Positions 51,650 through 63,200 of a stretch of 64,000 bases of DNA are shown piece by piece; position 1 is the stretch's first letter, and each line of letters begins with the position of its first letter. The position numbers were made by a program, and so were the translations under genes. Source of the stretch: Loxodes magnus (Eukaryota > Ciliophora > Karyorelictea > Loxodida > Loxodidae); the NCBI GenBank assembly GCA_946699065.1, contig CAMPDV010001512.1, forward strand, positions 1 through 64,000. Reading direction: 5' to 3'. The notes beneath the pieces are model-generated. The model saw only the letters and a program-made list of their open reading frames with translations, had not been told where the DNA came from and ran no database searches.

Positions 51650-52380
51650 ATTACTATTATATATAATAAAACAAACCTTAATGATAAAACCTTCTCAGAA
51701 AAAGGATATCTCTTAAACAGCGATCAGGAAATACTCCTTCAAGAACTTCAAAAAATGTAAAGTAAAATGATAAGCTTTAACGCAAAGTCCAAGAATTCGA
51801 AGAAAAATCTAGTAACTTATTCAGAGCACATTAAAGCCAAAGAATCTACAGTCAAATAAGTTCAGAATTTAACAAATTAAAATAAAATTTATTAACTAAT
51901 CAAGCGCATTGAAAGCTTGTTTTTTGAAAATTTATCAACAATTGATTCATAGACGTAAAACCAAATATTTCCCAGCAAAATGTCTTCTACTAAAGAGAAG
52001 AAATAATGTATATATCGCAAGATATAAGGACGTATTTTAAGATAATGCTGAAGATTTTAACAAAAAATAAGAACTAGAAAGCTTTAGAATAAGGAGATAG
52101 ATAAGTAATCTTTACCGCACTTCAAAGGTCTATTATACAGAAAAAAGAACTACAAAGGAAGTAAAATTTTAATGAACATCGCATTTTTTAATAAAAAAGA
52201 AACATAAATACAATTGGAATCGAACTTGACTGAAGCAAGATATCTATAATAAAAAAGAGTAAACACATTACTGAAAGATATGCATTTAAAGAAGATTATT
52301 CAGAGGAAACTTGTAAATTTAATATTTGAACCAATAAATAAACTTTAAAATAGTGAGTATCCTAATTGAAATGTGGTATC
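51650..52380 (+). mobile_element. X-family copy
   Basis: A single long frame reads EILLQELQKMQSKMISF (coil), KKQCIYRKIQGRILRQCW (knuckle with the second Cys and the His changed to R), FKGLLYRKKNYKG (the GGxIYKxK motif) and a second coil. Domain order matches the intact copy at 13156. No ATG is found at the expected start. Ends are not defined. Confidence 0.6.
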
Positions 52381-52588
52381 ACTATACTTCATTATTATTA
52401 TATAAGTTATAAGAGAATCTTTTTTAAATATAATATGCTATAAATTAAAATTAAAATGCATTTCTAGCAAATAACTTATTTATAAATTAACAAAAAATTA
52501 AAACTTCTTAAATCTTTAACTAGTTGGAGCTTTTTATAATTATAATATACTAAAGTCTATTATTTATTTACTTAAGGGATGTTGATGT

Positions 52589-52996
52589 ATGTTTTACTTA
52601 TTATCGCTTACTCTGTTATTTTTATTAAATAGCAAGAACTTTATTGTCTCTTCCTTATCCTTTCTTAAGAGAATTATCTATTATTTTAGCTAATGTGAAA
52701 GTAATATGCTGTCTTGGAATATAATTCTAGAATATCATATTTTAGACTAAGAAATATAGATAAGTTTTGGATTAGAGATCATCATTATTTAATTCTTTTA
52801 GAAAAATAGATTGAATATGATTAACGCATCCTTTATAGGTATTCAGAAAATATAACTAATTTACCCTCTGAAGAAGGATACAAACTTAGCTTTAATTTTA
52901 TCAGCTACTTAATCTTTAACAATTAATCCTAGTGTTGAGGTCAAACCAATCTAAAATCTTGTTGATGAAGCTAAGACTCCTGTTTAAATAAAATGA
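52589..52996 (+). CDS. Unknown conserved sequence B, signal-peptide-like start
   Basis: From ATG 52589 the frame reads MFYLLSLTLLFLLNSKNF, a good signal peptide or membrane anchor, then SSLSFLKRIIYYF, FQKNRLNMINASFIG and NPSVEVKPIQNLVDEAKT, all matching sequence A at 43563-44143. UGA at 52994-52996 aligns with an Arg codon of A, so the true end is open. Length about 135 residues if it stops there. No family recognised; it could be a small secreted protein or part of a repeat. Confidence 0.45.
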
Positions 52997-53394
52997 GTAA
53001 ATACAAAATTAAATGCAAGGAAGAAGTAAAAATATTAAATAAATTTGAATCTTAGTTGAAACAAATCTTCAAGCTACACTCCTTTATAGCAATAATAACA
53101 ACATATAATCATCATATAATAAAGCTCTAATTCAATAATTATCTTACCCAGGGATATTATAACTCATTGTAATCTTAAATAGAAACTAAGACAAGAGATT
53201 AAGAAAGAAAGTTTAATTTAATTCAAAACTTAATAATAAAGAAATATAATAGTAAACCAATTACCTACTTATTGAATATATATAAATTAAAAAAAGGCTT
53301 TGAACTATTAGAGAAACAATTTCTAAGAATAATTGAAATACATAATATAAAAATTTAATACTAGTTATATACAAATACAAATACAAAATTAAGT
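52997..53394. other. Intergenic
   Basis: Faint continuation of similarity to sequence A up to about 53060, then nothing. Confidence 0.35.
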
Positions 53395-54130
53395 GTTTGG
53401 CATTCTTGGAGGTATTTCAACCTCTTTCCCGCCAGCCTCTAGATTGCTCTAGAGGCTTAATATAAAAGTCTGAAAATATCTACAACTCTTCTCCTTACCA
53501 TGCATGTTGTCCTTTAATTCTTCTTTCAACTAGATGCTAGATGTCTTTTTTCTTGTAAATTTCCCTAAATTTATTTCAGTATAATCTTTCTCTTTCTCTT
53601 GATAGCTTTAATTGCTATTGTTTCTTCCTTTTTTTCTCCAACTTCTTCTAATAGTTTCAATATTCTTACTTGAAATTGAGAAATTTCTAGTGTCTTTTCC
53701 ACAGATGCTTTTGAGAATTACAGTAATAAAGTGTTTTTACTTGTAGTTTAGGTTTAAATCTTGAGTTATTTTCACCTTCAATTATCATTGGATCATTCCT
53801 TTATTCTTTCAATTCCATTTAAAGCTGCAACTTGTACTGATTTTCTTCTATTTTTTCTAATTTGCTGATCAGTTCTTTCTGCTTCTATTGTTAGTTTAGA
53901 GATTAACCGCTTTAGTCTTGTGATATATTATAAAATGCGTTAAGGTCTCTTTCTTAGGTCATGAGTTTCGATTTTATTTCCTCTGCAAGTTCAAGTTTTT
54001 CCATTAGCTTCTTATTGTCTTTCTTCAACTTTTTGACCTCTTCCTGGAGATTCTAGCACCATTTTAATCAACTAATCATAGCTTTTTTACTATTATGTAG
54101 TGAGATTCGAGACTTCCAAGCGCATAATAT
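53395..54130 (-). mobile_element. X-family copy
   Basis: Minus-strand frame with a coil (NLQEEVKKLKKDNKKLMEKL), NDPMIIEGE, a knuckle remnant YYCNSQKHLWKRH, the YWN/Q-rich tail and IYKKKD. It pairs with the copy at 41520 in sequence and in its two 3' hairpins. The first knuckle cysteine is lost, and the last ligand position is His. Confidence 0.75.
53409..53455 (-). repeat. Conserved 3' hairpin pair of X family
   Basis: On the minus strand CCTCTAGAGCAATCTAGAGG (53455-53436) is a perfect 8-bp stem with a GCAA loop. GAGGT-TGAAAT-ACCTC (53424-53409) follows. The first stem differs in sequence from that at 41572-41589 but keeps pairing and loop. Confidence 0.8.
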
Positions 54131-54753
54131 TCTTAGCCTATTTCCTATAATCTAATATTAAGCTTTATCAAGTGGGAAAAAAAAGTAGCAAAAGGGATAA
54201 TAATTCAACGTCTGAATCCTTAATATCTGCAAAGAAAATAAGGAAGGATAATTAGTTGGTTATAAGGAGAAGAAAATAGAGACAAGGAAGTATTAGAAGA
54301 GATAAGTAGATAAAAGGGTAAATAGTGAGAGTATGTTTGTTTATATTGTACAGAATAAATTTGATATATTGCTTATTATATTTCAAATTCTTAGTCATCT
54401 TTGCTTATTAATATTATAAATTAAAACTTTTAAATGTTTTTTAAATGAAATAGTAATAAGAAAAAGCTTTTAAATATTTGGATACTTATTATTAAAAATT
54501 TATCAAAGGTTAGCTTAGTTTTCAAAATTGTAATTATAAAGTTTATTTTTTTACATTTATTTTGTGAGAAATTCATTTAGATTTGATAATAATTTAATGT
54601 TTGAAAATTAGACTCTCTTGAAGTTTAATTATACTTATATAAAAATTAATTATTTAGCATTTCATTAATGTCATAAACAGATAATAAAGATAAAATTTAA
54701 AATTGATTGCTATTGAAGTATTTATTTATATTATAATATTTTAAAATTAAATT
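54131..54753. other. AT-rich spacer
   Basis: Nothing recognised, although the LINE frame to its right stays free of UGA into this region. Confidence 0.35.
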
Positions 54754-56650
54754 TTAACTTAAAGAGTCTTGTGACATCTTTTCATTGTTGGAATTACTTC
54801 TTTCAATTAAAAATGTTATTATGTTATTTAAAAGTTTTTCATTTATTCCCGCTTTCATATTCATCTTCTTCTTCAGCTTGATCATCTTCTTCATCAGTTT
54901 ATTCCTTCTATTCTTCCCTTTACTCTTCATGTTCTTCTTCCTCCTCTTTATCTTCCTCATTCTCTTCATCTTTTTCTTGATCTTTAACTTCTTCTCCCTT
55001 AATTGCAGAGTTTCAATCGAATTATCTTTTTCCAGTTCAAATAATTCTAATCTCCTTTTAATTAACATCCTATGAAAAATGTTTATTTGAAGATCAATGT
55101 ATTCTAATTTGTTTTTTGAAAATTAATTGATATAGTTTTGGTTATATGTTATTAGTCTTCTAATCTCGCATTATCCAATCTTTACTATTATCCATTCCTG
55201 CATGTCTATATAGCAATCGCAATCCAGAATATGCTTAAACTTATCAAATTCTCCACAAATGCAATGGGGACTCTCGATAGAATAATGTCTGTCTTGAAGA
55301 TCTATTCGAAAATTGTAGCTGTATATTCTGAGTTTGTATATACTAATTATTTCTCTTCGATATTATCCATTTAATTTTGGATAGATAGTTTTCGGGATCT
55401 ATTATTTTTATAAGACTTATTCTATAAATAACTTCGCATTAGGCATCCTTTTTACCTTTAAGTTGTTACTTTATAAAATGAATGTTGAATCTTACTTTTA
55501 ACATATTTCGTAAAAGTATTAATGCTACTATTATATTCCTAATTATTAATATCTATTTCGTAATATTCAGATAGTCTTGCTACTTAATTTCTATATTAAT
55601 ATCCTTCTTATCAGCTATTCTTAAAAAGAGATCCTATTGTTGATAAAGGATGATTAATACTTTCTTATCGAATTTTGTAAAAATAATAAAAAACCTCAGA
55701 ACCATAATATGCTTAGATGGCGTTTAGTTAAGATCTATATAACAAGACTCATTAAAAATATTTCAGGTGCTTAAAAGGCTTTTCTTACTATCAGTCTCAC
55801 GCTTTTATCAATTGTATTTAATATTGCAGTAATTCCATTTTAGATAGTCCAAAGTATAAATCTCCTCCATATTCTGCTAAAGAAAGATTGAACATTTTAC
55901 ACAAAGTCTTAAAGTGTCAAGATGTCACATTTTTATACCTTGATAAAGTAAATACTGCTTTCTTCATAACAGACAGATATTTGAATGAGACTTGCTTGTA
56001 GTGATTAATTAAATCCTTTTTTAATCCAGAGTTAATCCTAATTATGAAGCTTGCTGTTTTTATGTGATAGCCTGATTTCTAATCTTCAAGTTTAAATTTT
56101 CCTCTTTTCTTTAATGTTTTTTAGAAACTGAATTACTTACATTTAGAGGCATTTATTTTAAGCTAAGTTCAATTAAAAACTCTATTTGTTTCATCTATTA
56201 ATTTTTACATGTTCTTTTTAGATTTTGAAAGAAGTATTAAGTCATCTACCCATCCTCTGAAAGCAAAACTATTATTGAAACTGTTAAATTTGAATCCAAT
56301 ACTATTTCCTTTACTTTCTATATATCTGATAACAATATCATAATACAACAACGCTAGCTTTGGTCCATGCTAACTTCCTAACATTACTCCTATGCTATAT
56401 TTAAGTTTTTTAGAAAAGTCTCCATCTATAAGGAATTAAGAACTTATATTTTTGTAGAAAGATTCAAATACTAATATCAATCCTAATAGTAACTTGACTC
56501 GTTTCAGGTGATGAAAAAGCAACATTCTTTCTATTGATTCGTACATTTTTTTCACATCAATCAAAGTTGTTATTAGTTTTGTTTTTCCTTTGGCTTACTT
56601 TCGAAATAAATCTATTATTAAATCTGACATCTTTTTTAATTATTTTTTCC
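54754..56650 (-). mobile_element. LINE, 3' part: reverse transcriptase and zinc tail
   Basis: Reading leftward: TLIDVKKMYESIERMLL (motif A), GVMLGSQHGPKLALLYYD (motif B), GWVDDLILLSKS (catalytic motif, usual YADD), KINASKCKQF, a thumb-like region, then the zf-RVT signature CICGEFDKFKHILDC and a very K-rich coiled tail ending near 54754. It is 5'-truncated near 56650 and has a few frame changes. This is the best reverse transcriptase in the window; the copy at 9480 is an older relative. The antisense low-complexity frames over 54.8-55.1 kb are its mirror. Confidence 0.85.
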
Positions 56651-56859
56651 ATTTTTAATAACAATAAAGTGAAGAAGAAAATAAGAAAAATCGATAGAGT
56701 AGATGTTTATAAAATATATTTCTAAATCTAAGCTTTTTAAAATAAGAATAGATATTAAAAAAAGACTCAAAACTAAATCTTTTATTTTCAACCATAGAGA
56801 ATACAATAAATAACATATAATCATAAATAGGAAATTAACTAGATAAGATTAATAATTAA

Positions 56860-57300
56860 TATAGCTATATCCTTCAAATGCTTCAATTTTGTTTTTCTTA
56901 ATTACAATATTTATCAAAAGAACTTTACGAAAAATTTGCACAATCACAAGAAATTATTTAAACAATCAATAGATATTAGGAAGTATATCTTTGATTATAG
57001 AAATTAGTAAATAATAAAGCATAAGAAGAAAAATGCGCTGTTATATATGTCAAAGCAGTGTCATTATATAAGATGTTGGAGAAGAAACAAGATTATGAAA
57101 AAATGATGAAAGATCTATTTCAAATATGACCTACTTAACCATGCTTCATAAATTTAGGAAAATAACTTATAATAGTTAATTTATCTATTTAAAAATAATT
57201 TTTAGATTAAAAAGGTTCAAATTTATAAACAAGGATGGCGGATTAATGAAGTTCTAAGCTATCCTTTAGTTAAAGAGAATATTTTTTAAAGATTACTGGA
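56860..57300 (+). mobile_element. X-family fragment
   Basis: A coil (LQYLSKELYEKFAQSQEII), a knuckle split over two frames (RCYIC, then KQCHYIRCW), and KVQIYKQGWRINEV, which matches the GGxIYKxK motif. Broken. Confidence 0.5.
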
Positions 57301-57623
57301 TGTAAAGGTAACTTTAGAAACAATTAACCTTTTAACTTATTTTAGTTGCTTAAAAATAGTATATTTTTCTAATTTTATGAAAGGTTGTAAATAAAATAAA
57401 GGTATAAAGCTAATAAAAGTTGAAATGATATAGATATTAAATAAAGCTAAATATTTACTAAATAAATAATTAAATTATATGGAAATTATAACCATTTATT
57501 TATTTTTTCTCTTTATTCTAGTCATTTTTTTATGCTGATATAAATACATTTTTATTCCATTATACATAAATATGTTTTATTTCTTGGAGGAGTGCAATAA
57601 ATAAACATTTCGAAAAGAATTAT

Positions 57624-58089
57624 ATGATGAAACTTTTAAATAAGAATGAATATACGAAAATAGTTTAAGAGATAGAAACTAAAACTAAAACTAATTTTAA
57701 TGCATTGAAAGCTTTTAACAAAGCAGAAATTTCTTTAAGGTTCTAAAAATGTTAAAATTAGAAAATTTCAATTATTTATATTTAAAATCGAATTTTCTGT
57801 GTTAAGAGGCATTTTAAGTTCTAATGTTAAGCTTAAAAAAAGATTTATTGCCCATCTAAGGAAAATTAATTTATTCATTTGGATTCAGGCTTTCTTTCTT
57901 TATTTATTTCACATTTTTGTTGCCACAATAAAATTAATAGCAAAGCAAGTAAATTTTTCAGATGGTTATACAAATGAGAGACTTAAATAAATCCATGATA
58001 CTAAAATTCAGATAGAAAATTAAAAAAATGTCTAGTTTTTATAATTTTAGATTATTTAATATTTGAATCCAAAAAAGTATAAGCAGTGA
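57624..58089 (+). CDS. Small hydrophobic-segment protein (147 aa), one 22-nt intron
   Basis: Exons 57624-57739 and 57762-58089; the 22-nt intron begins GTTCTA and ends AAATTAG. The product starts MMKLLNKNEYTKIV, has one strong membrane segment (INLFIWIQAFFLYLFHIFVA) and ends YLNPKKYKQ at UGA. It has no internal UGA. An upstream ATG at 57572 with an extra, very short intron is an alternative start. No family recognised. Confidence 0.6.
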
Positions 58090-58472
58090 AGCATTTAGAC
58101 TATAAGTGAAATATATTTTAAACTCTTAATATTGAGTTTACATTAATGTTTAAGGTAAAAAATGATTAGAATAAATGAAGAATTTCAGCAAGAAAAATGT
58201 AAGTATCGTAGTAATTATCTGTGCTATAAGAAAATTATATTTATCAAAAAGCAACTGACTAAAATTTTAAGCTATTTACTATATTTAGTTTTATAAAGAA
58301 TCTAAAGGATTTTCTATAATAATTAATTAAGTGAATACTGTAATCATATTTTAGGAAGATATCAAAACTTCATTTCTTTTAATTAAAGAATGCTACAATT
58401 ATTATTTCAACATAAGTAAAACTATACCAACCCTTTTAGTTGTTTATAAATAAGCAAAGGTAAATAGAGAAA

Positions 58473-58556
58473 GGCAGTTTGTCCGAGTCGGTTAATGAGA
58501 CAGACTTAAGATCTGTTGCACACTAGTGCGCGTGGGTTGGAATCCCACAGCTGCCA
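58473..58556 (+). tRNA. tRNA-Leu (TAA)
   Basis: 84 nt with the long variable arm of leucine tRNAs. Acceptor GGCAGTT/AGCTGCC, anticodon stem ACAGA/TCTGT with loop CTTAAGA, T-loop GTTGGAATC. Anticodon TAA. Confidence 0.95.
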
Positions 58557-58731
58557 TTGATTTTAAAATTTCTTTATAATATAACTTTAATAGCTATAAG
58601 TAAAATCAATCACTTATAAGCTTTGCCTTTCTTTATTTTGAATAGACTAAATCTAACTAAAATTTTAGAAATAAATGTGACTTGTAAAATGATAAGCCAA
58701 GATTAAATAAAGAGAGTTGGTTAAACTTAGA

Positions 58732-59572
58732 ATGATGGTTGAGTAAAAATATAGAGATAATGACTAAACAATCTTAACTTCTGATTTAATAAATAAATTT
58801 GAGTTTTAACTTAAAAGATCTTAAACAGTTTTGAATGAATAGGAATAATTTAAATATAATAGTTAGATTTTAATCTAAAATTGAATGAAGACAAATGATC
58901 TTATACTCTACTTATGATTTGAATTTAAATAAACTATTAAGCTTTTTAAAGCATTAAATATTTCTTAAGCTAAGTTACAATACTCTAACTTTTATTAATT
59001 GTATAAAGGTTTCTTTCTATAATATTTAAAGATTGTTGCATCAAATTTTCTATAATAGGAAATAAAATTCTTACTAGGTTTACGCTTTTTTATTTGGATA
59101 GTATTTTACATAGGATATGGAAATCATAAAGAAGTGATTGGTTTTAGTATGTGGATTATGTGTTTTATGTATAGAACTAGATTAAAGTAAATTAGTTTGA
59201 ATCCTAAATTTATCTTTTGGCTGTTTATAGGTAATTATTTATTAGTTTAGGAAAGAATTTCATTTTACTAGAGAAAATCTAAAGGTAAGATATTTATAAG
59301 ATGCTTCAAATACTTAATTTAAGTCTTAAGATTTAAATTATTCCTTAAATGAAAGAACAAAGCATAACTAGCCTAAACCCTGCTTTGATAATATAACAGG
59401 CAAAAATATATAAATAGTCTATTAAAAACAGTTGAATATAATAAGCTATAACAGAAGATTCAATGGAACTAAAGCACATTATAAGCATAATAAACTTATT
59501 TTAATATATTCTTTCTATAAACTTTAGATATAAAATAACTAAGCTGAAGTTAGAAAGAGCACTACAAAATGA
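58732..59572 (+). CDS. Unknown membrane protein (274 aa), one 16-nt intron
   Basis: Exons 58732-59284 and 59301-59572; the intron begins GTAAGA and ends ATAAG. The product has a polar N-terminal half, three hydrophobic stretches (LRFFIWIVFYIGYG, EVIGFSMWIMCFMY, NPKFIFWLFIGNYLLV) and a soluble tail ending EVRKSTTK at UGA. Only a few UGA codons occur inside (IQNWMK, LYLWFEF). It is convergent with the receptor gene on the right. No family recognised. Confidence 0.6.
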
Positions 59573-60291
59573 TTGATCTAGTTTAAATTAATATCTGAAT
59601 GATTTAGTAATAGCTTTAATTATTGCTATAATAGCTAAATGCTTATTCTAAATCAATAAATCACTTTTCTCACTCTCCCATTATTTAATGCTTAAGATTA
59701 AGCTTAACACCATTCTTTGTCTTTAATAATATATCCATATAATCATCTCTGATTCAACCTGCAAAGAAAAGTAGAAGTAAGTCAAGTTGCGCTTATCTAT
59801 TGATGTAATCTGGATATAAGCATTAGTTAAATTTCAAAAGAATGAGTGAAATAAGCTAAGCAAATTTCATAATATATCATATATCATTTCTTTAATTAAG
59901 ATTATCATGGATCACTATTTTTCAATGCCACAATACTTGCAATCAATATAAGACTATCTAAAAACAAACTCAAATGCTAAATTAAAGAGATAAACAATGA
60001 ACAGACCTAATAAGATAAACTTATATTTCTGTTATGCCTTCATTAAATAAAAGGCTTAAGTATTTCTAATTACTCTTGAGATTATAAGTTATGCTTGTCA
60101 CTTATATCTAAGGGTGATAAAAGACTCCTTTATTTTTCTTAGAAATTAAAATAGTGACTACAGTATTTAAAATGTAGGAATTGAGGTTAAATAAATATTA
60201 AGTATTTATTACCTATTTAGTGAGTAAAGCTGTGCTTTCTTTAAGTTAAGAAGCAAAAAATGGTAGTAATTTAAATGGGTAAGGTAATTGA
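59573..60291. other. Spacer between convergent genes
   Basis: No gene or repeat recognised on either strand. Confidence 0.4.
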
Positions 60292-63200
60292 TCAGTTAAA
60301 GAAAATACTTTATTTAATTTTAAGCATAAAAGTTTAAGTTTCATAGCATGACTAACTCTTCTTCTTCCTTTATCGTATATCTGATCTCCACTACTGAATT
60401 CTAAGTTTCAAGATTTTGTTCTACTTATTCTTATTATACAGTTTATCTAAATAAATAGCTTACTTTGTTTATTGAAGCTTTTAGAATATATTTTGAGATT
60501 CTGTATTTTGTATTGCTTTTTATGCAAATACTGGATCTTCTTGCTTATTGGTATCTTAACCACTTCGATAAAAAAATATTTAGTTTGGGATAGTATCAGC
60601 TGAGGTATCTTGAGGTACACTTTCATAGCTTGCAAATTAATTTTACTATTGCAGTCTTAATTTTTATTTCTAAAGATGACTTTCTAGCATTTTAACTTAT
60701 ACTCCGCATTTATAAGCGAATCTAAAGAGTAAAATTTTATCGGGAGTATCCCATGTAAGCATAACTTAAAACTTATATTTTCCTATAAACTTTCCTAGCA
60801 CTAGAATTAATAAATCTCCAGCCACCAATAAACTAAGCAAAATAATATTCAATTTTTAATCTTCTACTATCTCTACCATATGTACACATACCATAGTCCA
60901 ACTTACCAAGCTCAGTCCTATTCCATTCCACCAATTAAGAAACTTATCATTCCAAGGTCTAATTATCAAATTAAGAATTGTAAATATGCACATTATTAGA
61001 ATGTATAAATGTCCATATCACTCTCTTTTCCAGTGCTTCATACAACTGCATCAACAACTCAGTATTATCTAAGTCAAACTCTAAAACAGTATTCAGTTAG
61101 GCTTTTATTTAATGTTTAAGGAATCATGGAATATATCCTATCAATGAGGCATGGATAAAATACCAAATGGGATAAAAATAAACTAGCTAATCAGTGCTAG
61201 TGCATAATAAATGCAGTGCCTATGTGACCAGCATTTTAGGGTACAGTCCATCTCTGTAAAACTCTCATCTTTATCAATAAAATCATCAAAATCTTTGTCT
61301 CTACCATAAAGGCATTTCAAAGGATCCATTAGAAGTATAGTAAGTGGAACGAAAAGTAAATTTCCTATTAAAGGAAGTACTATAATAGAGATTTTTCCCA
61401 GTTTACGAAGTATATTTAGTCTGCAAAAGACCTCAAAACCACATAAGAAAGATATTAAAAATATACTTCAAGAAAAACAAACACAAAATGAAATAATCAA
61501 AATAACTCAATAAGCACTTGAATATTTGTTAATTTGGGAGAAATCAAAAATGAAATAATCCTTTACGATTTGAACTTAGTCTCCTAACAAATGATCTATG
61601 TCAGGTCCTAAAGCTAAAAATTGTAAAATTTGAAAAGCCGAAAAGAATATGAATAACTCATCCATCATAGTGGCTTCTGAGGCTACTTAGATTTATTCAT
61701 ACTTTCTTTTTCTTCATATTCACATTCCTCAAAGAGTAATAAAGAACACCATTGTGGCAAAGATACATATATACAAGATAAAAATTTTTTATCCTTTCTA
61801 GTATTAAAGAACTCTCCTCTCTGAAAAAGGACAGTTTTTATATTACTAGAAACTATCTGAAGGTGTATGTGATGTATTATCATTTCAAATAAGTCCATCA
61901 CCGTTAATTTTTCAGATTATAGAGCAAGTTAGGCAAAACTCTTCTCCTGAGATAATTTAAGGTAAAGTTAGATTTCTACTTAAAGTAGAGTCAATTTAAA
62001 AGTTATTTAAATCTCTATAATTTAGCTTTTTTTAAAACTTAACTTTCCCAGAGCAACTTATGAACTATACATTTCTTATAGTTTTCATCAAAGTAAATGG
62101 ATTAGTGTAATCATCTCCTTAGCTAAGAATTTCTTTTATTCCATAGGCAACTATAAGGGGTTACTCAAATAAATAGCATTCTTAATCAACTTCAGGTCTA
62201 CATTTTTTATCGTAGTCAAGCATTTCTTGCCCTAATTCTCCAACTCATCTTGGAATAGTTATAAATTAAGAGCCATGCAGAGTATATTTTATATCCTCTA
62301 AATTATCAACATTTGGAACTTTAACAAAAATTAGGGAAGTGGGAATCATATGAATGTAATTTACATCACCAGGCCGAAAGCTAAGATAAATCAATTACTA
62401 TCCCACAATCGATAAAGATGTCCCTCCTCCTATACAAATTACAACTCGAATCTCATTTTCCATAAAATCTCTAGCAACTTTCTTTGCCATTTCTTTCCTA
62501 CTTTCAATAGTTGTGTTGAAAAGTGGGAAAAAATTAATTTGATTCACTAATTTTACTCCATTTTTGTCACATCAGGCCTTCGTTATATTGTATTATTGTT
62601 CATTTTTTGAATCACTATCTTCATAATAAAGCCCTATTTGTTTTCATTTTTTCCTCTAAATGATTTAGGTTATTACAATGGTTCTAGAATACTAATCCTA
62701 GGCATTGGCTAAAAAGAGTGGAGAGCTTACAGTGTTTTCTAGTTACTTGATAGCAACTGAAGAAAGAAAGGGAAGATTATAACCAAGATATTGGTTATTA
62801 ACTAGATAAGTAGCATAGATAAAATATTTGGCTTATGAAATGATGTGAATGATTCCTATTTCAGCTTTCTTTTGCATGAAAACCGATGAAATTAAAGTTG
62901 TGTTAGGAAACGTACTACCATAACTAAAAGGATTTGCTACTATTTAATAATTTTCTAGTACATTTGTTTGCTCATTCGCATATTTAACTCCACAAGGAAC
63001 TTATTTTAAATGGTTTATTAGTTAAGTAGAAACACTTTCTTAAATTATTTCTCCTCCTAATCCCGTTGCATAACTAATTTCAATGTTAATTTAGTTGGAA
63101 GGAGGATTTGAACTTGATGAAGGTCAAATTATAGGATGATTTTCTCAATATGTTCTCTAAATTATTGTAGCTACCTTCACTAGGTTAAAGTTTTATGTGT

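Noticed and set aside
54785-55075. 96-aa hydrophobic plus-strand frame
   Set aside because: It is the mirror of the lysine-rich tail of the LINE reverse transcriptase on the minus strand.
61683-61901. 72-aa minus-strand frame
   Set aside because: It is a different frame over the linker and first helix of the receptor gene.
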